Below the pieces are notes generated by a model. That model worked only from the letters and a program-made list of their open reading frames with translations. It was not told where the DNA came from and did no database searches. Below, one piece after another: positions 1 through 6,752 of a stretch of DNA of 39,457 nt (within the stretch, counting starts at the first letter, position 1; every line of letters starts with the position of its first letter). The DNA comes from JANXYW01 sp964458665 (GTDB lineage: Bacteria > Chloroflexota > Dehalococcoidia > DSTF01 > JACRBR01). Both the position numbers and the translations under genes were made by a program. The stretch covers positions 1 through 39,457 of the forward strand of contig CAYWOO010000151.1 in NCBI GenBank assembly GCA_964458665.1. The letters are read 5' to 3'.

Positions 1-1
1 G

Positions 2-589
2 ACGGGACAGACGCTGTTGAAGACAGTTCTGGCGCCGATGCTGAAGGCCCGCTTGCTCGGCGTGAACGGCTGGTACTCGACCAACATCCTTGGCAACCGC
101 GATGGCGAGGTGCTGGACGACCCGGAGTCCTTCAAGACGAAAGAGGAGTCGAAGCTGGGGGTGCTCGAGTACGTGCTACAGCCGGACCTCTACCCGGAGC
201 TGTACGGCAACATCTTCCACAAGGTGCGAATCAACTACTACCCCCCGCGCGGCGACAACAAGGAGGGCTGGGACAACATCGACATCTTCGGATGGCTCGG
301 CTATCCGATGCAGATCAAAATCGACTTCCTCTGCCGGGACTCGATCCTGGCGGCGCCATTGGCGCTCGACCTGGCGCTCTTCCTTGACCTGGCGAAGCGT
401 GCCGGGATGAAGGGTATCCAGGAGTGGCTATCCTTCTACTTCAAGAGCCCGCAGCATGCGCCGCAGGTCTACCCGGAGCACGACCTGTTCATCCAACAGA
501 CGAAGCTGAAGAACACACTCCGCTGGCTGAAGGGCGAAGAGCAAATCACGCACCTGGGAGCGGAATACTACGCGGAGGAGTTGGACTAG
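2..589 (+). CDS. ino1: myo-inositol-1-phosphate synthase (3' part)
   Basis: The gene runs in from the left edge; the open frame continues to base 2 and only the C-terminal ~195 residues are visible. The enzyme isomerises glucose-6-phosphate to 1L-myo-inositol-1-phosphate with NAD, in the cytoplasm. Visible family motifs are GQTLLKTVLAP at the very start (lysine-containing active-site loop), GNRDGEVLDDP, a KEESK stretch, and DSILAAPLALDL, in the order found in the longer bacterial/eukaryote-like Ino1 group. The protein ends with a charged tail after FKSPQ, and the stop is TAG at 587-589. It heads a same-strand series with acyltransferases, a PHP protein and a PimA-like glycosyltransferase, which suggests inositol is made here for membrane lipid. 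Family assignment is firm; the N-terminal NAD domain is simply outside the window. Confidence 0.93.
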   Translation, partial: TGQTLLKTVLAPMLKARLLGVNGWYSTNILGNRDGEVLDDPESFKTKEESKLGVLEYVLQPDLYPELYGNIFHKVRINYYPPRGDNKEGWDNIDIFGWLGYPMQIKIDFLCRDSILAAPLALDLALFLDLAKRAGMKGIQEWLSFYFKSPQHAPQVYPEHDLFIQQTKLKNTLRWLKGEEQITHLGAEYYAEELD

Positions 590-606
590 CGTACGTGGCG
601 GAGTAA

Positions 607-978
607 CGACGCCCTAAGCCGCTCTTCGGGACGATCTCGAAGACGAACGCCGTCACGTCGCAGCTGGACGACGAACTGCCCGCCGACGACGTGCATGTCG
701 GGCCGTCGGACCACGTGCCGTGGCTTCTGGACCGCAAATGGTGCTACATTCGGATGGAAGGCACGACCTTCGGCGACGTCCCGCTGAATGCGGAGGTGAA
801 GCTGGACGTCTGGGATAGCCTGAACTCCGCCGGGGTTGTCATCGATGCGATCCGCTGCTGCAAGATCGCGCTCGACCGTGGCATCGCCGGACCGTCGGCA
901 TACTTCATGAAGTCACCGCCGACGCAGTACGCCGATGACGTGGCCCACGACATGGTGGAAGAGTTCACAGCCGGTTGA
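607..978 (+). pseudogene. Remnant of a second, actinobacterial-type ino1
   Basis: Immediately after the ino1 stop, in another frame, 124 codons without any ATG near the beginning encode the C-terminal third of a different Ino1 subtype. Visible pieces are ISKTNAVTSQ, VHVGPSDHVPWL, DRKWCYIR, EGTTFGDVPLN, WDSLNSAGVVIDA and SAYFMKSPP, all hallmarks of the shorter mycobacterial/archaeal Ino1. The NAD-binding domain and the first half of the catalytic domain are missing, a TAA precedes the frame at 604-606, and the loop between LDRGIAG and PSAYF looks a few residues short. It therefore looks like a truncated gene remnant rather than a functional gene. A GTG at 691 could at most yield a 95-residue fragment. 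The reading frame is otherwise uninterrupted, so the truncation may be recent. Confidence 0.8.
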
Positions 979-979
979 G

Positions 980-1912
980 GTGAGGTTGCTCGACAGGACG
1001 GTCTACTGGCTCTTTCGGCTGGCGATCGTCGTGGCGCGGCCGCTGCCGCTTCGGCTGGGCTACTGGTTCGCCGAGCGCGTGGCCCTGCTCTGTTACTGGG
1101 TGATCTTCCCTCGCCAACGCAAAGCCCTCAACGCGAACCTGGCGCACGTGCTTCGCAGCAACGACGCCAGGTTCGTCGACTCTGTAGCGAGGCGCTCATT
1201 CCGCAACTTCGGAAAGTACGTCATCGACTTCATCCACTTCCCCGTCATCACCCGCGAGGAGGTGAAGCGACGCTTGCGATTCGACCAGTGGGACGAGCTG
1301 AACGCGTGCACGTCCTCGGGTCGCGGCGTCGTCATGGCAACGATTCACTTCGGCAACTGGGATCTTGGGGCGGCGGCGGTCGCAGCTTATGGCTATCCGG
1401 TCAACGCGATCGCGGAGACATTCCCGTATCCGCCGATGAACAAACTCGTCCAGGGCTCGCGCAGCAAACTCGGGGCGAAGATCATCGGTCACGACCGCCT
1501 GGGACCGACCGTCTTCAAAGCCCTGCGCCGGGGCGAGATCCTGGCACTGCTCGTCGACGTCGCATCGTCCGAAGCGAGCGGCATCCGCGTCGATTTCTTC
1601 GGTGCACCCGCTCTCGTTTCGCCTGCCGCGGCGCGCATCGCTCTGCGAACGGGCGCGTGGGTCGTACCAGCGGTGGTATTGCGCGGTCCCGAGGACGATG
1701 TCGAGATTCGGCCAGTCCTCGACATGAGTCTGCGCGATTACGCTCCCACGGGGCACGAAGAGCGCGATGTACACGAGTTGATGCGGCTGATCATGGCATC
1801 GCTGGAGCGCACCATTCGCCAGCACCCCGACCAGTGGTTCATCTTCCGTAGGCTCTGGAACAACGCCGCCGCGGCGCCGGCATCGTCGAGCGCACTTGCT
1901 GGAGAGGTCTAG
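980..1912 (+). CDS. LpxL/PatA-family lysophospholipid acyltransferase, copy 1
   Basis: A membrane-associated acyltransferase of the LpxL/HtrB fold (PF03279), about 310 residues as usual for the family. The HX4D catalytic motif is HFGNWD (H123, D128), and the conserved closing segment QWFIFRRLW is present near the C terminus. A hydrophobic N-terminal segment (about residues 9-45) would anchor it. In mycobacteria this family (PatA) acylates the mannose of phosphatidylinositol mannosides; the neighbouring ino1 and PimA-like genes suggest a similar role here (inference). I chose GTG 980 because it follows the ino1 remnant and leaves a typical N terminus. There is no clear ribosome site, and ATG 935, inside the remnant, is the alternative. 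The next gene starts 5 nt after this one. Confidence 0.86.
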   Translation: MRLLDRTVYWLFRLAIVVARPLPLRLGYWFAERVALLCYWVIFPRQRKALNANLAHVLRSNDARFVDSVARRSFRNFGKYVIDFIHFPVITREEVKRRLRFDQWDELNACTSSGRGVVMATIHFGNWDLGAAAVAAYGYPVNAIAETFPYPPMNKLVQGSRSKLGAKIIGHDRLGPTVFKALRRGEILALLVDVASSEASGIRVDFFGAPALVSPAAARIALRTGAWVVPAVVLRGPEDDVEIRPVLDMSLRDYAPTGHEERDVHELMRLIMASLERTIRQHPDQWFIFRRLWNNAAAAPASSSALAGEV

Positions 1913-1916
1913 GACG

Positions 1917-2858
1917 TTGCGCTTCATTCCCCGGCTGAGCAAGTGGCGTTTCTACCTGATGTTCGCCGTTATCCATACGATCGGGCGGATGCCCCTAAGT
2001 TGGCGCTATGGCATCTCGCGTTTCATGAGTGACCGCGTATACAACTGGGCCCCGAACATCGGCAAGAACATCCGCAGCAATATTCGGCACGTGCTGGGAA
2101 CGGGTGCGTCGGAGGCTGAGGTCGACCGCATCAGCCGGCAGTGCGCGCGTAACACAGGCCGCTACTACGCGGACGTCGTCGGCATGCATAGGATGGACGT
2201 GAAGAAATTCTGGAACGAGGACATGAAGATCGATGGCCTCGAATATTTGGATGAGGCGCGCGCGGCGGGACGGGGTGTGATCATCGCTTCGGCGCACTAC
2301 GCCAATCCGGAATTCGCGGTGCAAGGCCTCGCCGCAATCGGCATCAAGGTGTTCGCGCTGGTCGAGCCGCTGGAGCCGCCGGAGCTCGGGCGCCTGATGC
2401 GCGGGCTGCGTACCGTGCACGGCCACATCTATGAGCCCGTAAGCTTTGCGGCGATCAGAGATGCGCTGACATGGCTGCGAAACGGCGGCGTATCGGCCAT
2501 TCTGGTCGACCGCGACATCCAGAAGCGCGGGATCGTGTTGGACTTCTGCGGGGCGCCGGCGCGGTTCCCGACGGGGGCTGTGGACCTGGCCATGCGCACG
2601 AACGCGATGCTGTTGCCGGGCTGGGTGCGGCGCACGGGCGGCTTCAAGATGTACACGAGGCTGGGCCCCCCGCTCGAGATGATCCGCACCGGCGACCGCG
2701 AAGCGGATCTCCGTACGAACACGGCCGCCCTCCTGGCCTTGTTCGAGAAGCATCTGAAGGAGGATCCCGGTCAGTGGAGCGTGCTCGACCGCATCTGGCC
2801 GGACGAACTGCAGCCGAAGCCCTCCACAACGGCGCTATCCCCTGCCGGGCCGAAATAG
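1917..2858 (+). CDS. LpxL/PatA-family lysophospholipid acyltransferase, copy 2
   Basis: A second acyltransferase of the same fold, 313 residues, with HX4E in AHYANPE (H127, E132) and the terminal QWSVLDRIW motif. It is clearly diverged from copy 1 (HX4E rather than HX4D, different N terminus), so the two probably act on different acceptors or positions rather than being a recent duplicate. The TTG start at 1917 is supported by a GGAGAGG ribosome site at 1901-1907 that lies inside the end of copy 1, with 9 nt spacing; an upstream in-frame TTG at 1896 has no such site. Likely role: adding acyl chains to an inositol-mannoside or similar glycolipid at the inner face of the membrane. Confidence 0.87.
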   Translation: MRFIPRLSKWRFYLMFAVIHTIGRMPLSWRYGISRFMSDRVYNWAPNIGKNIRSNIRHVLGTGASEAEVDRISRQCARNTGRYYADVVGMHRMDVKKFWNEDMKIDGLEYLDEARAAGRGVIIASAHYANPEFAVQGLAAIGIKVFALVEPLEPPELGRLMRGLRTVHGHIYEPVSFAAIRDALTWLRNGGVSAILVDRDIQKRGIVLDFCGAPARFPTGAVDLAMRTNAMLLPGWVRRTGGFKMYTRLGPPLEMIRTGDREADLRTNTAALLALFEKHLKEDPGQWSVLDRIWPDELQPKPSTTALSPAGPK

Positions 2859-2877
2859 GCGCCAAACCCGCGCTACA

Positions 2878-3768
2878 ATGCCCTCAAATGGCGGCCCGAA
2901 TGATGGGCGGCCCAAACGCCAGAGCCACGACACCGGAGCGCGCATACTGCGTGCGCGAACATCGAACTTGGGCAGAGCTGATCTCCACATACACACGCGT
3001 CACGGCGACGGGATGGCGACCGTCCCGGAGCTACTTGCTTATGTCGAGCAGGACGGCGATCTTGACGTGGTCGCCGTCACCGAGCACGACACGCTGCGCG
3101 CCGCCGACGAGGCGCGCGACCTGCACGCGCGGGGCAACTACCGCTTCGAGCTCATCTGCGGCATGGAGGTGACGACGCTGGACGGCCACGTGCTGGCGCT
3201 GTTCATCGACGAACCAGTGGCGAGCTTCCGCCGTATGGAGGAGACGCTGGCAGCGATCCATGCGCAGGGCGGCCTCGCGATCGTGCCACATCCACTGTCG
3301 TGGCTGACGCGCAGCGTCGGCGCGCGCGTGCTGGAGCGGATCGCGGCCGCCCGAAACGACGGGGTGCACTTCGACGGCATGGAGGAGTACAACCTGAGTC
3401 CGGCGGGACGCGTCACGGCGGCCAAGGCGCGGCAGCTCAATCGCGAGCGCTTCCAGCTGGCAGCCCTCGGCTCCAGCGACGCGCACTTCCTGCAGTCGAT
3501 CGGCAGCGCATACACGCGGTTCGACGGTTCGTCCGCGACCGATCTGCGGCGGGCGATCGAGAGAAAGGCGACGTCCGGCGCCGCGGGGCGTGCGCCGCGG
3601 ATGTCGGAGCTGGGGTATCGGAACATCGCGCTGCAGCAGTGGCGTGGCATGATGGCGACGCCGCGGAACATGGGATGGGCGCCGACGATCCGCAGTTTCA
3701 TCGTCAGCCACGCGCGCCACAAGCCCGCAGCTCCGGCGCCAGGCTCTGAGACCGAGCGTGAGCGATGA
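2878..3768 (+). CDS. PHP-domain metal-dependent phosphoesterase
   Basis: A PHP-domain protein of 296 residues with the complete set of metal ligands: DLHIHT (35-40), EHD (69-71), HPL (138) and SSDAH (199-203). This family includes histidinol phosphatases and nucleotide phosphatases. The first ~33 residues precede the domain and are low in conserved features, so a TTG at 2968 (directly before GRADLHIHT) is a possible alternative start; no convincing ribosome site marks either. The stop overlaps the next gene by four bases (ATGA), so it is translationally coupled to the PimA-like glycosyltransferase. Its place between acyltransferases and that mannosyltransferase suggests a phosphatase for a lipid or inositol phosphate, possibly phosphatidylinositol phosphate (inference). 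The substrate cannot be read from sequence. Confidence 0.85.
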   Translation: MPSNGGPNDGRPKRQSHDTGARILRARTSNLGRADLHIHTRHGDGMATVPELLAYVEQDGDLDVVAVTEHDTLRAADEARDLHARGNYRFELICGMEVTTLDGHVLALFIDEPVASFRRMEETLAAIHAQGGLAIVPHPLSWLTRSVGARVLERIAAARNDGVHFDGMEEYNLSPAGRVTAAKARQLNRERFQLAALGSSDAHFLQSIGSAYTRFDGSSATDLRRAIERKATSGAAGRAPRMSELGYRNIALQQWRGMMATPRNMGWAPTIRSFIVSHARHKPAAPAPGSETERER

Positions 3769-4910
3769 AGATCGCGATCGTCTCGCCGTACGACTGGGCT
3801 GTGTCGGGCGGCGTCAACAATCACATCTCGCACCTCGCCGAGCAGTTCGTCGCACTGGGGCACGCGCCGCAGATCATCGCACCCGGCGTGAAGCAGGTGA
3901 CCGACGGGCCGTGCCCGATCACGATCATCGGCCGGCCGATCCCGCTGCGCGTGAGCGGATCAGTTGCGCGTATCACGCTATCGCTGCGAACCGCCGGCAA
4001 GGCGAAGCGGGTGCTGGAGGAGACGGACTTTGACATCGTCCATGTGCACGAGCCGTTCATGCCGCAACTGCCGATCCAGTTTCTGCGCTACTCGACGACG
4101 ATCAACGTCGGCACGTGGCACGCGGCGCGCGACTCGAATCTCGTGTATGTGTACGGGCGGCGCCTGATCAAGCGCTGGCAACGCAAGTTGGACGGCAAGA
4201 TCGCCGTCTCGGCAGCGGCGGTGAAGCACATCGAGAAGTACTTCCCCGGTTACTACAACATCATCCCCAATGGAGTCGACATCGAGCACTTCGAGCGCGA
4301 GGTCGCACCCTTGCCTGAGTTCATGGATGGTAAGCGCAACGTGCTATTCGTTGGGCGGCCGGAGAAGCGGAAGGGGCTGAAGTTCTTGATCCGCGCCTTC
4401 GTCGGCGTGCAGCGGGCGATCCCCAACAGCAGGCTGATCGTCGTCGGTGCAGGCGAGTTCGGGCGTTACGAGAACGCGGTACGCAAAGCGAAACTGCACG
4501 ATGTCGTCTTCCGCAGCTACGTGCCGTTCGACGAGCTGCCGCGGTACCACCGCAGCGCCCACGTCTTCTGCGCGCCTAACACGGGATTCGAGAGCCAGGG
4601 CATCGTCCTGCTCGAGGCGATGGCGGCGGGGCTGCCGATCGTGGCGTCGAATATCGACGGCTTTGCGGGCGTGCTCACCCACGGCGTCGAGGGGCTGCTC
4701 GTCCGTCCCGAAGATCCACAGGCACTGGCCGACGCGCTCATCGATGTGCTCCGCAACCCGTCACGCGGCGAGGCGATGGCCGCGCGCGGCCGGGAGCGCT
4801 GCCAGCAATTCAGCTGGGATCGTGTGAGCCAGCAGGTGCTGTCGTACTACGAGCGCCTGATCTACGAACGGCGGCTCGCGGAGCGCGGCGGGGCCGCCGG
4901 CGACGCGTAG
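3765..4910 (+). CDS. GT4 glycosyltransferase, PimA-like
   Basis: A 381-residue GT-B fold glycosyltransferase of family GT4. The N-terminal glycine-rich loop is SGGVNNH (14-20), the C-terminal domain opens with LFVGRPEKRKG, and the nucleotide-sugar EX7E motif is FESQGIVLLEAMAAG (glutamates about 276 and 284). This combination resembles phosphatidyl-myo-inositol mannosyltransferase PimA, which transfers mannose from GDP-mannose to the 2-position of inositol in PI on the cytoplasmic face. Coupling by an ATGA overlap to the PHP gene, and ino1 plus two acyltransferases upstream, support that role. Other lipid glycosyltransferases of GT4 cannot be excluded. It is the last gene of the operon; a REP hairpin follows 33 nt downstream and may stabilise the 3' end. 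Confidence 0.85.
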   Translation: MKIAIVSPYDWAVSGGVNNHISHLAEQFVALGHAPQIIAPGVKQVTDGPCPITIIGRPIPLRVSGSVARITLSLRTAGKAKRVLEETDFDIVHVHEPFMPQLPIQFLRYSTTINVGTWHAARDSNLVYVYGRRLIKRWQRKLDGKIAVSAAAVKHIEKYFPGYYNIIPNGVDIEHFEREVAPLPEFMDGKRNVLFVGRPEKRKGLKFLIRAFVGVQRAIPNSRLIVVGAGEFGRYENAVRKAKLHDVVFRSYVPFDELPRYHRSAHVFCAPNTGFESQGIVLLEAMAAGLPIVASNIDGFAGVLTHGVEGLLVRPEDPQALADALIDVLRNPSRGEAMAARGRERCQQFSWDRVSQQVLSYYERLIYERRLAERGGAAGDA

Positions 4911-4943
4911 GGTCGCGGCGGTGCCCCACAATCGGACGTTTCA

Positions 4944-4977
4944 CTCCGCACGAGGGCACGCCACCGCGTGCCCCTAC
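4944..4977 (-). repeat. REP-like palindromic repeat, copy 1
   Basis: A 34-bp unit identical at 5536-5569 and 5663-5696. The core is an 8-bp perfect stem (GGGCACGC with GCGTGCCC) around a CACC loop. On the minus strand the unit begins with GTAG, the tetranucleotide found at the foot of REP elements recognised by RAYT transposases (established for Escherichia coli). The stop codon of the RAYT gene lies inside this copy. Confidence 0.85.
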
Positions 4978-5531
4978 GCCTTACGGCCGGGGTTCTCTGC
5001 GTCTTCAGACCAGAGGCGCGGGTTCGCGACGATGTACTCCCGCGTCTGACGCAGCTCTCCTTCACTGCGAATGATCCGCTCGTAGAAGCCGCGCTGCCAT
5101 ACGGCCTGATCCGCGATCCCGATCAGCTCGCGGACACGCATCGTGACGCGCCCTTTGAAGTTGTTGATGATGGTAGACAGCGACCGTGGGACGGGCTGAC
5201 CGAATCGGCGTGTTGTAGGGGCACGCGGTGGCGTGCCCTCGGTTAGCGCATCCCTCTCGTCCGCGATCCACAGAATGGCGTGGAGATGATTCGGCATCAC
5301 GACGAATTCGTCAAGTTCTACGGTCTCACGGATCTCGGCTGTCTTGCGCCACTCGTCTTCGACGATCGCGCCCAGTGCGCCAAGGACGCAGCTATCGCCT
5401 ATGACTTCGCCGAAGGCGCAGGCGCGCTTCGCGGTGACAATAGTTACGAAGTACGCGCCGGCGGATGTGTAGTCGAACGCCGACAGCCGAATCGAGCGGC
5501 GTTGCCTGTCGCGCGGCTCAGAATTCAACAT
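4974..5531 (-). CDS. REP-associated tyrosine transposase (RAYT, Y1 family)
   Basis: A 185-residue single-domain Y1 transposase. The HUH motif is MPNHLHAIL (H82, H84) and the catalytic tyrosine is Y166 in REYIVANPRLW; between them lie SLSTIINNFKG and VWQRGFYER, typical of the RAYT subgroup rather than of IS200/IS605 TnpA. All catalytic residues are present and the frame is intact, so the gene may be active. ATG 5531 is chosen because GGAG lies 5 nt upstream; this site is part of REP copy 2. The stop is part of REP copy 1, and residues 98-106 (EGTPPRAPT) are encoded by an internal, oppositely oriented REP copy. RAYTs bind and cleave REP hairpins at GTAG and are thought to disperse them. There is no tnpB next to it. 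Confidence 0.9.
   Translation of the reverse strand: MLNSEPRDRQRRSIRLSAFDYTSAGAYFVTIVTAKRACAFGEVIGDSCVLGALGAIVEDEWRKTAEIRETVELDEFVVMPNHLHAILWIADERDALTEGTPPRAPTTRRFGQPVPRSLSTIINNFKGRVTMRVRELIGIADQAVWQRGFYERIIRSEGELRQTREYIVANPRLWSEDAENPGRKA
5215..5240 (+). repeat. REP-like repeat inside the RAYT gene, inverted copy
   Basis: The 26-bp REP core, with the same 8-bp stem and loop, here in the opposite orientation to the three flanking copies (GTAG on the plus strand). It is read through in frame by the transposase gene and supplies residues 98-106, in the linker between the HUH motif and the SLSTII segment. Confidence 0.85.
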
Positions 5532-5535
5532 CTTG

Positions 5536-5569
5536 CTCCGCACGAGGGCACGCCACCGCGTGCCCCTAC
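5536..5569 (-). repeat. REP-like palindromic repeat, copy 2
   Basis: Identical 34-bp unit with the 8-bp stem and CACC loop, in direct orientation to copies 1 and 3. The GGAG ribosome site of the RAYT gene (minus strand) is formed by its first bases, so the transposase gene is bounded by direct REP copies. Confidence 0.85.
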
Positions 5570-5662
5570 ATCACACGCGCTCGCCTCACATCCCTGCGCT
5601 CGCCGCATCCAGCGCCGCAACTGCCGCCGCCATTACGCAGCGGCCCAGACTTCATTATCTTG

Positions 5663-5696
5663 CTCCGCACGAGGGCACGCCACCGCGTGCCCCTAC
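5663..5696 (-). repeat. REP-like palindromic repeat, copy 3
   Basis: Third identical 34-bp unit, ending 16 nt after the stop codon of the aldo/keto reductase gene on the minus strand. In that position the hairpin would form at the 3' end of the reductase mRNA. It is the second member of the 127-bp duplication. Confidence 0.85.
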
Positions 5697-5712
5697 ATCA
5701 CGCGCGCTCATC

Positions 5713-6672
5713 TCACATCCCCGCACTCGCCGAATCCAATGCGGCCACCTCACCTGCCGTCAGGCGCAGATCCAACGCGGGCAGCAGCGCAGCCAGCTGC
5801 TCCGGCGTGTTCGCGCCGATGATCGGCCCCGTCATCGCCGGGCGGGTCATCTGCCACGCCAGCGCAACGGCGGGCACGCTGGTGCCGTGCGCGCTCGCCA
5901 CGGCGTCCAGCGCATCAACCACGCGGAAGCCGGCGTCGGTCATATACTCCTTGACGCGGCCGGCGCGTTGGCTCTCCGGCAGCGGCTGACCCTTGCGGTA
6001 CTTACCGGTGAGGAAGCCGCCGGCGAGCGGGCTGTACGGGATGACGCCGATGCCCCCGCGCGCGCACAGCGGCGCCAGCTCTGCTTCGTACTCCTTTCGG
6101 TGTACGAGGTTGTGGTGCGGTTGCAGCGTCGCGAAGCGCGGCAGCTTCTTCGCTTCGGCGGCCTTCAACGCGGCGCCGAGCTGCGCGGCGCTGTAGTTCG
6201 ACGCGCCGATGTGTCGAACCTTCCCGGCGTTGATCAGTTCGTCGAACACGGTGAGCGTTGTTTCGATCGGCGTCTTCTCGTCGGGCCAATGGCACTGGTA
6301 GAGGTCGATCGTGTCGAGCTGAAGGCGACGCAGACTGTCCTCGACGGCACGCATAATGTGGGCGCGGCTGAGGCCTTCGCCATCGTCGCCCTTCCACATG
6401 GGGCCGCGCACTTTCGTCGCGATGACTATCGAGGAGCGGTTGCCGCGCGCCTTCATCCAGCGGCCGATGATCTCCTCGGAGACGCCGCCGGAGTTGCCGG
6501 GCGTCCAGTTGCTGTAGATGTCCGCCGTATCGATGAAGTTGCCGCCCGCCGCGACGAACGCATCCATCACGGCGAACGACGCCGCTTCGTCGGCCGTCCA
6601 TCCGAATTGCATGCTGCCGAGACAGAGGTTCGAGACGGTGATGCCGGTGCTGCCGAGTTGTGTAGTGTTCAT
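5713..6672 (-). CDS. Aldo/keto reductase
   Basis: An NADPH-dependent aldo/keto reductase of 319 residues, normal length for the family. The catalytic tetrad can be read: D in NFIDTAD, Y in DIYSNW, K in VIATKV and H in YQCHWPD. The cofactor-binding C-terminal half contains GASNYS, IPYSPLAGGFLTGKY and PIIGANTPEQL. The YajO/IolS-like subgroup fits; the natural carbonyl substrate cannot be inferred. It is divergent from the MFS gene with 80 nt between the starts. No ribosome site precedes the ATG; instead a TAGCCT hexamer sits 6 nt upstream, so the mRNA may be leaderless. The 3' end was involved in the tandem duplication next to the REP repeats. Confidence 0.92.
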   Translation of the reverse strand: MNTTQLGSTGITVSNLCLGSMQFGWTADEAASFAVMDAFVAAGGNFIDTADIYSNWTPGNSGGVSEEIIGRWMKARGNRSSIVIATKVRGPMWKGDDGEGLSRAHIMRAVEDSLRRLQLDTIDLYQCHWPDEKTPIETTLTVFDELINAGKVRHIGASNYSAAQLGAALKAAEAKKLPRFATLQPHHNLVHRKEYEAELAPLCARGGIGVIPYSPLAGGFLTGKYRKGQPLPESQRAGRVKEYMTDAGFRVVDALDAVASAHGTSVPAVALAWQMTRPAMTGPIIGANTPEQLAALLPALDLRLTAGEVAALDSASAGM

Positions 6673-6678
6673 GCGTTC

Positions 6679-6707
6679 AGGCTAGCGGAGCAGACGCGCA
6701 CGGCAAA
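6679..6707 (-). promoter_or_regulatory. Candidate leaderless promoter of the reductase gene
   Basis: On the minus strand TTTGCC and TAGCCT are separated by 17 nt, and TAGCCT ends 6 nt before the ATG. The layout matches leaderless promoters (TANNNT about 7 nt before the start codon). No ribosome site is visible. Read by eye only. Confidence 0.4.
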
Positions 6708-6739
6708 CGCCGCTCCTACCCACCACCCCTCGCACTCGA

Positions 6740-6745
6740 TAACCT
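6740..6745 (+). promoter_or_regulatory. Candidate -10 element of the MFS gene
   Basis: TAACCT lies 7 nt before the GTG start of the transporter gene, and no ribosome site is seen. This is the same spacing as for the divergent reductase and for purQ, so transcription may begin at the start codon. No good -35 element was found. Confidence 0.3.
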
Positions 6746-6752
6746 GCGCACC

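Larger units (their letters stand above)
5519..5741. repeat. Imperfect 127-bp tandem duplication
   Basis: The segment around REP copy 2 (from about 5519) recurs 127 bp further on around REP copy 3 (from about 5647). The 34-bp REP is identical in both. About 15 bp on its left and 45 bp on its right match at roughly 80%. The left flank matches the RAYT start region; the right flank matches the last codons of the aldo/keto reductase gene. Thus 5586-5625 (minus strand) still reads VAALDAASAGM-stop, a copy of the reductase C terminus VAALDSASAGM. This explains the otherwise gene-free stretch between the transposase and the reductase. Confidence 0.75.

Noticed and set aside
2..978. A single ino1 gene broken by a frameshift near 590-606
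   Set aside because: Both pieces contain the same catalytic region from two different Ino1 subtypes, and the first piece has a normal family C terminus, so they are two genes.
4944..5696. Complete IS200/IS605 insertion sequence
   Set aside because: There is no tnpB, the protein has RAYT features, and the ends are REP hairpins rather than IS200 left and right ends.
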